Shown here: in pieces, positions 1 through 7,149 of the stretch
Numbering within the stretch: position 1 is the first letter of the stretch
How the letters are laid out: every line of letters starts with the position of its first letter
Assembly: GCF_000720175.1 (NCBI RefSeq)
Contig: NZ_JOIX01000034.1
Coordinates: forward strand, 1 to 64,000
Source of the DNA: Streptomyces sp. NRRL S-337
Lineage (GTDB): Bacteria; Actinomycetota; Actinomycetes; Streptomycetales; Streptomycetaceae
DNA: 64,000 nucleotides
Reading direction: 5' to 3'
Position numbers and translations under genes: made by a program
The notes under the pieces: model-generated
The model's database searches: none
Told to the model about the DNA's origin: nothing
What the model saw: only the letters and a program-made list of their open reading frames with translations

Positions 1-47
1 CTACACTATCCTCTTCGTCGGCAGCGTCAGATGTGTATAAGAGACAG
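1..47. other. Untrimmed Illumina Nextera adapter with i5 index (artifact)
   Basis: Bases 15-47 are the 33-base Nextera Read 1 transposon adapter, including the 19-base mosaic end AGATGTGTATAAGAGACAG at 29-47. Bases 7-14 (TATCCTCT) match the standard i5 index known as S503/N503, and bases 1-6 (CTACAC) match the end of the P5 primer. The stretch is library DNA left at a contig end and not genome. Any predicted protein crossing it is spurious. Confidence 0.98.
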
Positions 48-593
48 CTCCCCACCCCCTCGATCTGGACATTCGTCTGGACCTCGGTCGGGACATTGGT
101 CTGGTCACGCCGTCGATCTGGTGACGCGTTGAGCCAGTCGCCGCGTCGGTTGGACAGCGGCGCCGATCGGACAGCCGCGTCGTCGGCACCCGCGCCGATC
201 CGCTGCCTGAGTCGATCCGTCGCCCACGCTGATTCCAATGCCCGCATCGGCCCGGCACCCTGCGCTTTCTCTGACGCCCGCATGCCCGGCACCCGCGCCG
301 ATCTGCCGCCCGCTCCGCCTCCAACGCCCGCATCGGCCCGCCGCCCGCGCCGTCTCCGACGCCCGGATCGACCCGTCACCCGCATCGCTGCAGTCGCCGC
401 CCCGACCCCGCCACCCGCCCCGATCCGGTCACCCGCCCCGATCCGGTTACCCATTTCGACTCAGCGAGCGGTCTCCATCCGATGGCGACCGTGCCCCGAT
501 GACCGGTCGCCATCCGATCAGCGCTCCGACCCAACGACGGGTCGCCATCCATCAGCGCTCGATCCGGTGAAACCGCCTGGATCCAGTCATGGC
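48..593. other. Non-coding, repeat-rich contig-end region upstream of the LPMO
   Basis: I see no convincing gene here. Open frames exist but lack ribosome binding sites and normal Streptomyces codon bias. The stretch is built from degenerate short repeats, such as variants of CGCCCGCATCGGCCCG near 240-345 and CCCGCCCCGATCCGGT twice near 415-450. Near 63-110 there are several TCTGGAC or GGTCTGG motifs. The motif ATTGGTCTGG at 95-104 recurs exactly at 594-603 in the dre-like site upstream of the LPMO. Some of the repetitiveness could reflect assembly trouble at the contig end. Confidence 0.5.
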
Positions 594-649
594 ATTGGTC
601 TGGACATGTCCAACCCCCCTTACTAGTCTGCCGCTTGGTCTAGACCGCA
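594..649 (+). promoter_or_regulatory. Two DasR-type dre-like sites upstream of the LPMO
   Basis: The known DasR element is A(C/G)TGGTCTAGACCA(C/G)T. Site 2 at 634-649 contains the core TGGTCTAGACC without mismatch. Site 1 at 594-609 reads ATTGGTCTGGACATGT and matches about 11 of 16 positions. Their starts are exactly 40 bases apart, about four helical turns, and both lie within 110 bases of the LPMO start. DasR is the GntR-family regulator of chitin and GlcNAc genes, so control of the LPMO by DasR is inferred from the sequence. Confidence 0.75.
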
Positions 650-702
650 CAGCACTTCACTCAGCTCATGGAACTCCCCCCCACGTTCTTCAGGAGCGAA
701 GC

Positions 703-1296
703 ATGCGTAAAAAGATCAGCGCTGCCGTCATCGGGCTCGGGGTCGTCGGTGTCTCGTTGTTCTCGACGGGCAGCGCGTTCAGCCACGGCTACAGCGATGC
801 ACCCCCGAGCCGGCAGGCGCTCTGTGCCAACGGCACCGTCAAGGACTGCGGCGCGATTCAGTACGAGCCGCAGAGTGTCGAGGGGCCCAAGGGCTTCCCT
901 GCCGCAGGCCCCGCGGACGGCAAGATCTGCTCAGCGGGTCACGACAACTTCGCACAGCTCGACGACCCCCGTGGCGGCAAGTGGCCCGGCACCAAGCTCA
1001 CTCCGGGGCAGGGCTACACCTTTACCTGGCGGCTCACCGCGCGGCACGCCACCACGGACTTCGAGTACTTCATCACCAAGGACAGCTACGATCCCACCAA
1101 GCCCCTCACCCGCGCGGATCTCGAACCCGAGCCATTCATGACGGTCCCCATGGGCGGTACGCGACCCGGGGAGACCGTCCAGCATCAGGGGACGATCCCC
1201 ACGCAGAAGTCGGGCCGCCACATCATCCTGGGGGTCTGGAACATCGCCGACACCGGCAATGCCTTCTACGCCTGCTCGGACGTCGACCTGTCCTGA
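703..1296 (+). CDS. Secreted AA10 lytic polysaccharide monooxygenase (chitin/cellulose-active)
   Basis: This copper enzyme oxidatively cleaves crystalline chitin or cellulose outside the cell and assists hydrolases such as the GH18 enzyme at 45495. The 197-residue protein is a single AA10 (CBM33) domain behind a signal peptide of about 27 residues. Predicted cleavage before His28 (FS|HGYSDAPPSRQ) leaves the N-terminal histidine of the copper brace. The second brace histidine is probably His115 (LTARHATTDF). The ending FYACSDVDL is typical of the family, and no extra binding domain is present. The ATG at 703 was chosen because it has an AGGAG-like site at 692 and starts the signal peptide. dre-like sites lie upstream and a strong hairpin terminator downstream. 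Substrate preference cannot be decided by eye. Confidence 0.95.
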   Translation: MRKKISAAVIGLGVVGVSLFSTGSAFSHGYSDAPPSRQALCANGTVKDCGAIQYEPQSVEGPKGFPAAGPADGKICSAGHDNFAQLDDPRGGKWPGTKLTPGQGYTFTWRLTARHATTDFEYFITKDSYDPTKPLTRADLEPEPFMTVPMGGTRPGETVQHQGTIPTQKSGRHIILGVWNIADTGNAFYACSDVDLS

Positions 1297-1373
1297 GCTG
1301 CCTCTCCTCCCGACCGGCTGCCATCTCTGACCTCCTCCTCCCCCCGCTCTCGCTTTGGGCGTTCGCGCCCTTG

Positions 1374-1403
1374 ACGCCTCCCCGGCTTCTCCCGGGGAGG
1401 CGT
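1374..1403 (+). terminator. Intrinsic terminator after the LPMO
   Basis: A perfect 12-bp stem (ACGCCTCCCCGG with its complement) closes a 6-base loop about 75 bases after the LPMO stop. It is followed by TTAATTA rather than a strong U-run, which is usual in Streptomyces. Confidence 0.85.
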
Positions 1404-1441
1404 TAATTACGTTACGGAGGCAAGGGGTTGGTGGCGTCACG

Positions 1442-1524
1442 CCACGGGTTGGTTGTGGCGGGCGGGTGGGTTGGTACCACGGGTTGGTTGTGAGGGGTGC
1501 GGGTTGGTACCACGGGTTGAGGCC
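1442..1524. repeat. Short tandem repeat, units of 33-35 bp
   Basis: Two full units (1442-1476 and 1477-1509) and a partial third (from 1510) each start with CCACGGGTTG. The first two end with GGGTTGGTA. The repeat lies between the LPMO terminator and the acyl-CoA synthetase. I see no coding role; its T/G-rich bias stands out from the surroundings. Confidence 0.7.
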
Positions 1525-1604
1525 GGGCCGGGCCGGGACCGGGCCCGGGGGAAGGGGGGAGTAGACCGCTTGTGTGGATCGCGCCGGGCGGTAGGGGTGG
1601 GAAG

Positions 1605-1619
1605 CTGACGACTCGTCAG
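1605..1619. promoter_or_regulatory. Perfect 15-bp palindrome, likely operator
   Basis: CTGACGA-C-TCGTCAG has two perfect 7-bp arms around one base and ends 15 bases before the acyl-CoA synthetase start codon. Size and symmetry suit a TetR-type dimer. No regulator gene adjoins it, so the binding protein is unknown. Confidence 0.6.
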
Positions 1620-1634
1620 TTACAGTTCGGCGGC

Positions 1635-3479
1635 ATGACGGCGGCCAAAGGCAAGGCCAAGGGCAAGGGCACGGTCGAGGGCGAGGGGGCGAGCGGCAGG
1701 AGGGGCCGTGCGGAGGGCGGTCGCGGTGCGGGGACCGTTGCCGAGTTGGTGCAGGGGCAGTGGGGGGATCATCGGGTCGGGGCGCGGTGCGGGGAGCGGA
1801 CGCTGACGCACCACGAGCTGGCGGGGGGTGCCGCGGCGCGGGCCGCGCTGCTGGGGGAGCTGTTGCCGCGCGGGGCGGAACCACATATCGGTGTGCTGCT
1901 CGACAACGTCCTCGAGTATCCGCTGTGGCTGAGCGCGGCGGCCCTCGCCGGAGTCGCCGTGGCCGGGATCAACCCCACGCGACGCGGCCCGGAGCTCAGG
2001 CGCGACATCCGGCACACCGACTGCGCTTTGCTGATCACCGAACGTGCCTACGTGCCGATGCTCGCCGGACTGGATCTCGGCATTCCGTTCTCCGAGCGGG
2101 TTCTGGTCGTCGATGACCCCGCCTATGAGGAGCTGCTGCGCCCGTACGGAGGCGCCTCACCCATGGAAACCCTCGCGGTTGCGGGGCGGAGGGGCGTGGA
2201 GCCCGGGACGCGGATGCTGCTCTACTTCACGTCCGGTTCCACCGGCGCACCCAAGGCCGCCCTCTGCACCCAGGGCCGGCTGGCCGCCGCCGGCCGTTCG
2301 CTCGTCGGTTTCCTCGGGGTGCGGCGGGACGATGTGCACTACCTCTGCATGCCGATGTTCCACGGCAACGCCGTGATCGCCGGCTGGGCCCCCGCGCTGG
2401 CCGGCGGCGCGGGCATCGCGCTGCGCCGCCGCTTCTCGGCCTCCGCGTTCCTCCCCGACGTACGCCGCTACCGCGCCACGTACTTCACCTACGTGGGACG
2501 CGCCGTGCAGTATCTGCTCGCCACCCCGCCCGCCCCCGACGACCGTGATCACCCGCTGCGTACCGGGTTCGGCACCGAGGCGGGTGCCGTCGACGTCGCC
2601 CGGTTCGCGGAGAGGTTCGGCGTGCGCCTGATAGAGGGGTACGGCTCGTCCGAGGGCGGCGCGGCGATCCAGCGCACCCCGGACACTCCGCCCGGCGCCA
2701 TCGGCCGGCCCGCCCCCGGCGGCGATCTCGCCGTCGTCGACCCGGAGACCGGCGCGGAACTCCCACCCGCCCGGCTCGACGCGGCCGGCCGGCTGCTCAA
2801 CGGGGAGGAGGCGATCGGCGAGCTGGTCAACCGGGGCCGCAGCTCCTTCGAGGGGTACTGGCGCAATCCCGAGGCGACCGCGGACCGCATACGGGGCCGG
2901 TCGACGGGAGGGCGGGTCGGGGCGGGCTGGTACTGGACCGGTGACCTCTTCTTCCGGGACACCGAGGGCTTCTTCCACTTCGCCGGGCGGACCGATGACC
3001 GGCTGCGGGTCGACAGCGAGAACCTGGCCGCCGCGATGATCGAGAACATCCTCGCCCGCTACGCCCCGGCCACCGGTGTCGCGGTGTACGCCGTGCCCGA
3101 CCCGGTGGCCGGCGACCAGGTGATGGCGGCCCTCTCGTTACGCGACGGGACCGGATTCGACGGGGAGGACTTCGCGGCCTTCCTCGCCGCGCAACCCGAC
3201 CTCGGGACGAAGATGGCGCCCCGGTTCGTACGGACGGTGGCGGCGCTGCCGGTCACCGCCACCAACAAGGTGCACCGGGTCGCGCTGCGCCGCGCCGGCT
3301 TCCGCTGCCCGGACCCGGTGTGGTGGAGGCCGATGGCGCGGAGCGCAAGAGAGGAGGGCACGGCGGGGCTGGTGGGGGACCTGGGCCACCTGAAATACCG
3401 GAGGTTCACGGCGGAGGACCGGGACGCGCTACTGGACGTCTACCGCGAGCACGACCGGCTGGCGTTGCTGGAGCGGTGA
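1635..3479 (+). CDS. Acyl-CoA synthetase / AMP-dependent ligase (FadD-like), contains a TTA codon
   Basis: Enzymes of this ANL family activate carboxylic acids to acyl-AMP and then acyl-CoA. The 614-residue protein carries the phosphate-binding loop YFTSGSTGAPK, the A5 motif GYGSSEG, the A7 motif YWTGDLFFRD with GRTDDRLRVDSEN, and a C-terminal lysine region (PVTATNKVHR), so it looks intact. A Gly/Lys-rich leader of about 40 residues is unusual. The ATG at 1635 was preferred to GTG at 1572 because of the operator just upstream, although no clear ribosome binding site is visible. Leucine 502 is encoded by TTA (3138-3140), the rare bldA-dependent codon. The general look suggests FadD1/FadD17-type long-chain or steroid-side-chain ligases, but the substrate is unknown. 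Confidence 0.9.
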   Translation: MTAAKGKAKGKGTVEGEGASGRRGRAEGGRGAGTVAELVQGQWGDHRVGARCGERTLTHHELAGGAAARAALLGELLPRGAEPHIGVLLDNVLEYPLWLSAAALAGVAVAGINPTRRGPELRRDIRHTDCALLITERAYVPMLAGLDLGIPFSERVLVVDDPAYEELLRPYGGASPMETLAVAGRRGVEPGTRMLLYFTSGSTGAPKAALCTQGRLAAAGRSLVGFLGVRRDDVHYLCMPMFHGNAVIAGWAPALAGGAGIALRRRFSASAFLPDVRRYRATYFTYVGRAVQYLLATPPAPDDRDHPLRTGFGTEAGAVDVARFAERFGVRLIEGYGSSEGGAAIQRTPDTPPGAIGRPAPGGDLAVVDPETGAELPPARLDAAGRLLNGEEAIGELVNRGRSSFEGYWRNPEATADRIRGRSTGGRVGAGWYWTGDLFFRDTEGFFHFAGRTDDRLRVDSENLAAAMIENILARYAPATGVAVYAVPDPVAGDQVMAALSLRDGTGFDGEDFAAFLAAQPDLGTKMAPRFVRTVAALPVTATNKVHRVALRRAGFRCPDPVWWRPMARSAREEGTAGLVGDLGHLKYRRFTAEDRDALLDVYREHDRLALLER

Positions 3480-3705
3480 CCGGGCGGGATGGTGGCCGGA
3501 CGGGACGCCCTTTTCGGCCGCACGGGGCGGTGACGGGGGGCTGTGTGCCGGGCCCATCGGCCGTCACCCGTACGCGTGACTCGGCTCACATGGTCGTCGG
3601 TCGCCCTCGGTCGCGCGCTTACCGTCTCGCCGTCTTGCTTCCGGCCCCCGGGTCGACGTGCCGTCCGCCGTCCGTGGCCCGTCACCCGCCACGCGTAGGC
3701 ATAAC

Positions 3706-3742
3706 GAAGTGGGCGCCCTCGGAAACCGAGGGCGCCCACTTC
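3706..3742 (-). terminator. Terminator of the first tRNA-Lys
   Basis: A perfect 17-bp stem with a 3-base loop starts six bases beyond the 3' end of the minus-strand tRNA-Lys. It could also stop transcription arriving from the acyl-CoA synthetase. Confidence 0.9.
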
Positions 3743-3747
3743 CTACG

Positions 3748-3821
3748 TGCGCCGCCAGGGACTCGAACCCCGGACCCGCTGATTAAGAGTCAGCTGCTCT
3801 AACCAACTGAGCTAGCGGCGC
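3748..3821 (-). tRNA. tRNA-Lys (anticodon CTT), copy 1
   Basis: The reverse complement folds as a normal 74-base tRNA. It has a 7-bp acceptor GCGCCGC/GCGGCGC, D-arm AGCTCAGTTGGTTAGAGC, anticodon stem GCTGA/TCAGC with loop CTCTTAA, T-loop GTTCGAGTC and discriminator A. The CCA end is not encoded. The body is identical to the copy at 18800-18873. A TAGTAT -10-like box lies just upstream on the minus strand (near 3838). Confidence 0.97.
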
Positions 3822-3937
3822 GCGCTGACGAAAGAAATACTACCTGGTCGAGAGGGGTGCTCATGACCACCTGCCGAGAGCACCGGCCCGCTGGGCCCCC
3901 CGAGCCCCGCCGCCCTTCCGGCAGCAAGCCGCCCATC

Positions 3938-4016
3938 CGTAACGCCTGACGCCTGACGCGCCTAACGCCCCGCGCCAAACGTCTCACGCAACGCCCAACG
4001 TCAAACGCTAAACGCT
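3938..4016. repeat. Degenerate AACGC/CTGACGC low-complexity stretch
   Basis: About a dozen variants of a 5-10 base unit (TAACGC, CTGACGC, AAACGTC, CAACGC) run in a row between tRNA-Lys and the iclR-type gene. No gene or hairpin is evident. Confidence 0.5.
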
Positions 4017-4059
4017 CCGACCCTTCCTCCCCCTACCCCTACCCCTCCCCCCACCCCGA

Positions 4060-4818
4060 TCAGATCGCCAACGACAGCAGGACCGGCGCGGCCTTGCGGT
4101 TGAGGGTGTCGGCGGCCTGGCGGAGGCGGTGGGCGTGTTCCAGGGGCATCGACAGGGCGAGGCAGCCCACCGTCGAACCGGCCGTGATCGGTACGGCGGC
4201 GCAGACCGTGCCGACGGCGTACTCCTGGAGGTCCAGGACGGGGACCGTGGGCGGCTGGCTGTCGAGCTTGTGGAAGAGCACCTTCTCGTTGGTGATCGTC
4301 CGGGAGGTGAGCCGGGCGGTCTTGTGGCGTGAGAGGTGGTCCTTGCGGCCGTCGTGGTCGAGCTGCGCGAGCAGGCATTTGCCGACCGCGCTGGCGTGTG
4401 CCGTACGGCGGAACTCGGCCCACTCGTTGACCTTCGGCGCCAGCGGCCCGTCGGCGTAGTGCAGGATCTTGACCTCGCCGTCGATGTACCGGCTGATGTA
4501 GACCGCCGCACCGACCGAGTCCCGCAGCTGGTCGAGGGTGAGCTGCAGCTTGTCGCGCAGTGCCTGCTCGCGGTTGCCGCCGGACCCCAGCAGCAGGAGC
4601 GATTCGCCGACGACGTACGCGCCGTCGGCGACCTGCTCGACATAGCCCTCGCGCCGCAGCATCGACAGAAGGTGGGCCAGCTGGCCCGGGGACAGGCCGG
4701 TTTCCCGGGCGATCTGCACATCGGTCACGCCGTCGGCGTGCCTGGAGATCGTTTCGAGCACGCGAAGGGCGTACTGCACCGAATGGAACGGCGCGGTCGG
4801 CTCGGGCTTCAGCGCCAC
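4060..4818 (-). CDS. IclR-family transcriptional regulator
   Basis: The 252-residue protein has the IclR layout. An N-terminal winged helix-turn-helix (about residues 10-75, VQYALRVLETISRHADGVTDVQ then a recognition helix around GLSPGQLAHLLSMLRREGYV) is followed by a GAF-like effector domain (about 85-245) with the typical AVGKCLLAQL and YAVGTVCAAVP segments. The family binds small carboxylates or aromatics and often controls catabolic genes nearby. It is transcribed alone and read towards tRNA-Lys. A perfect GCTATC-AC-GATAGC palindrome at 4912-4925 lies about 95 bases upstream and may be an autoregulatory site. Its target might be the ehu locus 1 kb away, but that is only inferred from position. 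Confidence 0.92.
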   Translation of the reverse strand: MALKPEPTAPFHSVQYALRVLETISRHADGVTDVQIARETGLSPGQLAHLLSMLRREGYVEQVADGAYVVGESLLLLGSGGNREQALRDKLQLTLDQLRDSVGAAVYISRYIDGEVKILHYADGPLAPKVNEWAEFRRTAHASAVGKCLLAQLDHDGRKDHLSRHKTARLTSRTITNEKVLFHKLDSQPPTVPVLDLQEYAVGTVCAAVPITAGSTVGCLALSMPLEHAHRLRQAADTLNRKAAPVLLSLAI

Positions 4819-4911
4819 GGTGTCCCCCTAGCAGGTTGGTACCGCTTGCGTCGTCACCGCCGTCGGCAGGCCGGATGACGTCGTGGACGGCCGATCCCGG
4901 ACAACGGGGCT

Positions 4912-4925
4912 GCTATCACGATAGC
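4912..4925. promoter_or_regulatory. 14-bp palindrome upstream of the IclR regulator
   Basis: GCTATC-AC-GATAGC has perfect 6-bp arms in the promoter region of the minus-strand regulator. A second palindrome, TGGCATATGCCA, sits at 5003-5014. Either could be an operator; the binding proteins are unknown. Confidence 0.45.
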
Positions 4926-5225
4926 GGTCAACCGCCCTCGATGGAGGGGGTCTTGACCGAAAAGAGTCGGGCTTCGGTTTTCTGTACTGCGGCTTGAGAC
5001 TCTGGCATATGCCAAGGTCACGAAGCCGAGGCCCTGGGGCAGGAGCACGCCGGTGGCACCCGGCCACCCCCGGGACCGGCGGGGGAGCGCCCCGGGAGCG
5101 CGGGGAGAGCGATGGGATTCGGCCAACTCATGGCCGGTAGACGGTCCGTTGCAGGCCAAGGGCGGGACGGAGCGGGCCGGCGGGGCCGTCAACGGTGCGA
5201 ACGGAGGTGTCCGCCGGGGCGTCAG
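4926..5225. other. Intergenic region with no recognised gene
   Basis: Apart from the 12-bp palindrome at 5003-5014, I see no gene, RNA or mobile element here. Open frames across it lack ribosome binding sites and codon bias. Confidence 0.5.
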
Positions 5226-5260
5226 CCGGCCCCGCCGGCCCGTCGGACCGGCGGGGCCGG
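5226..5260 (-). terminator. Hairpin after the orphan 44-codon frame
   Basis: A perfect 13-bp stem (CCGGCCCCGCCGG and its complement) closes a 9-base loop. It begins 8 bases beyond the stop of the minus-strand frame at 5269-5403, which supports that frame being, or having been, the end of a transcribed gene. Confidence 0.7.
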
Positions 5261-5268
5261 CGAGGTGC

Positions 5269-5403
5269 TCAGGAGGTCCTGAGCATCTTCTCGTCGCTGG
5301 TCCACTTGATCTTGTTGCCCTTCCATGTGCTGACGTACCACAGGAAGAATTCCTGCGGACAGACACCTGGGACGGACCGACTCCGTTCGTCCACCCTGGT
5401 CAT
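5269..5403 (-). CDS. Orphan small ORF or 3' remnant of a gene (44 aa)
   Basis: I do not recognise the product. The last 26 codons read FFLWYVSTWKGNKIKWTSDE and then KMLRTS. They have almost exclusively G/C third positions and an amino-acid mix typical of real protein, unlike the Arg/Pro-rich shadow frames around them. Upstream codons lose that bias. The ATG at 5403 has no ribosome binding site. A terminator follows directly. It is either a very small protein or the surviving C-terminus of a decayed gene; I lean towards a remnant. Confidence 0.4.
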   Translation of the reverse strand: MTRVDERSRSVPGVCPQEFFLWYVSTWKGNKIKWTSDEKMLRTS

Positions 5404-5570
5404 GGGGTGGCGTCGGATGCGTCCGCAGGCAGTGCTGGAACGGTAGACGTGAGACGTGTTTTCGGCCATAGACCGGGGACTTGAGGAACTGTTGGGCCGA
5501 GCGCGCCGGGCCGGCCCGGGCGATATTGCGGGATTCGGCGGGCAAGGGTGTCGGTGGGCGGAAATGGGAA

Positions 5571-5606
5571 AGGTGGTGTGCCCCGGAGAATCGGGGCACA
5601 CCACCT
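5571..5606 (-). terminator. Terminator of the ehuBCDA operon
   Basis: A perfect 15-bp stem (AGGTGGTGTGCCCCG and its complement) with a 6-base loop lies about 57 bases after the ehuA stop on the minus strand. Confidence 0.9.
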
Positions 5607-5663
5607 GAAATCGGCACCGGTCATCGGGTTTTCACAAAACCTCCCGGTGCGTGCGCGGCGCGG

Positions 5664-6506
5664 TCACAGCACGGCGCTCAGGAATTCCCGGGTGCGTTCG
5701 TGTTCCGGCTCGCTGAAGATCTGCTCCGGCGGGCCGAATTCGATGACCCGGCCGGAGTCGAACATCATCACGCAGTCGGAGATGTCCCGGGCGAAGTTCA
5801 TCTCGTGGGTGACGCACAGCATGGTGATGTCCGTGGTGTGGGCGATGTCGCGCAGCACGTCCAGGACGCCGGCCACCAGTTCCGGGTCGAGGGCCGAGGT
5901 GACCTCGTCCAGCAGCAGCACCTGGGGGCGCATCGCCAGGGCGCGGGCGATCGCGACCCGCTGCTGCTGGCCGCCGGAGAGCTGGGTGGGGTACTTGTCG
6001 AGGTGCTCGGTCAGGCCGACGAGGTCGAGCAGTTCGCGGGCGCGCTCCTCGGCGGCGTCCTTGTCGAGGCCGAGGACGTGCACCGGTGCCTCGGTGATGT
6101 TCCGCAGCACCTTCATGTTGGGGAAGAGGTTGAACTGCTGGAAGACCATCCCGATGTTCTTGCGTACCTCGCGGATGTGCTTCTCCCCGGCGGGGACGAG
6201 CTTGCCGGCCTTCTCCTCGTGGGTCAGGAAGTGCGGGCCGACCTTGATGGTGCCCTCGTCCGGCTTCAGCAGCGTCATCAGCAGCCGCAGGATCGTGGTC
6301 TTGCCGGATCCGGACGGGCCGATGAGGGTGACGTGCTTGCCGGAGTAGACGGTCATGTCCAGCGAGTCGAGCACGGTGTGGGTGCCGAACCGCTTGGTGA
6401 CGCTGTCGAAGCGGATCAGTTCGGCCTCCGTCCCGGTCTCCGTGCGGGAAGGGCCCCCGTCCGCGGGGCCGGCCTGGTCGTTCGGCGGTGTGTGGTCAGC
6501 GGACAA
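5664..6506 (-). CDS. ehuA: ABC importer ATPase EhuA (ectoine/hydroxyectoine family)
   Basis: This is the cytoplasmic ATPase that powers the EhuBCD importer. The 280-residue protein has an unusual polar leader of about 28 residues and then a complete polar-amino-acid ABC domain. That domain includes Walker A GPSGSGKTT, signature LSGGQQQRVAIARALA, Walker B VLLLDEVTSALDPE and the switch histidine in CVTHEM. Its start overlaps the ehuD stop by 11 bases, so it is the last, translationally coupled gene of the operon and is followed by a strong hairpin. The assignment to Ehu rather than general glutamate uptake rests on the binding-protein partner. Confidence 0.9.
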   Translation of the reverse strand: MSADHTPPNDQAGPADGGPSRTETGTEAELIRFDSVTKRFGTHTVLDSLDMTVYSGKHVTLIGPSGSGKTTILRLLMTLLKPDEGTIKVGPHFLTHEEKAGKLVPAGEKHIREVRKNIGMVFQQFNLFPNMKVLRNITEAPVHVLGLDKDAAEERARELLDLVGLTEHLDKYPTQLSGGQQQRVAIARALAMRPQVLLLDEVTSALDPELVAGVLDVLRDIAHTTDITMLCVTHEMNFARDISDCVMMFDSGRVIEFGPPEQIFSEPEHERTREFLSAVL

Positions 6507-7149
6507 GACGACGCTCCAGGGCTCGCAGGAGGAGGGAGGTGGGGTAGGAGATGACCACGAAGAGGATGCCGACGACGGTGATCGGCTCCAGGTAGTCGAA
6601 GGTGGTGGCGCTGATGCTGTTCGCCTGGAAGAGCATGTCGGCGACGGTGATGCCGGCCAGCATCGGCGTGTCCTTGAACATCGCGATGACGTAGTTGCCG
6701 AGCGCGGGGACGACCCGGCGGAAGGCCTGCGGCAGGATCACCGCGATCCAGGTGCGCCGGCGCGGCAGGTTCAGGGCCGTGGCCGCCTCCCACTGGCCGG
6801 GCGGGACGCCGTCGATGCCGGCGCGGTAGACCTCGGAGGTGTACGTCGAGTAGTGCAGGCCCAGGCCGATCACGCCGGTGGTGAGCGGCGCGAACGTCAG
6901 GCCCCAGCTCGGCAGCACGAAGAACAGGAAGAACAGCTGCACCAGCAGCGGGGTGTTGCGGATGAACTCGACGACGATGCTGACCGGCCAGGTCACCCAG
7001 CGGCTCGGGGAGCGCAGCAGCAGCGCCCACACCAGCCCGAGGGCGAACGAGACGAGCGAGCCGTAGATCGTCGCCTGGACGGTGATCCACAGGCCCGCCA
7101 GGAGGTCGGGCATGATGTCGCCGACGTAGCTCCATGACCAGTTGTTCAC
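6496..7149 (-). CDS. ehuD: ABC importer permease EhuD
   Basis: The 217-residue permease belongs to the HisM/GlnP family. It has about five membrane segments, beginning GLWITVQATIYGSLVSFALG, and a cytoplasmic EAA-type loop (GQWEAATALNLPRRRTWIAVILPQA compares to EAAxxxG). It pairs with EhuC to form the membrane channel. Its start overlaps the ehuC stop in an ATGA junction and it overlaps ehuA by 11 bases, so stoichiometric translation is expected. Confidence 0.9.
   Translation of the reverse strand: MNNWSWSYVGDIMPDLLAGLWITVQATIYGSLVSFALGLVWALLLRSPSRWVTWPVSIVVEFIRNTPLLVQLFFLFFVLPSWGLTFAPLTTGVIGLGLHYSTYTSEVYRAGIDGVPPGQWEAATALNLPRRRTWIAVILPQAFRRVVPALGNYVIAMFKDTPMLAGITVADMLFQANSISATTFDYLEPITVVGILFVVISYPTSLLLRALERRLVR

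Noticed and set aside
1..626. Overlapping long open frames at the contig start
   Set aside because: They cross the Nextera adapter, start with artifact peptides, lack ribosome binding sites and have Arg/Pro-rich compositions typical of shadow frames.
931..1884. 317-codon minus-strand frame antisense to the LPMO and the ligase start
   Set aside because: Pro/Arg-rich, no family features, and it spans a strong terminator and repeats; the plus-strand genes explain the region.
5481..6554. 357-codon plus-strand frame across ehuA
   Set aside because: It is antisense to a complete ABC ATPase gene with all motifs and starts in a terminator region.
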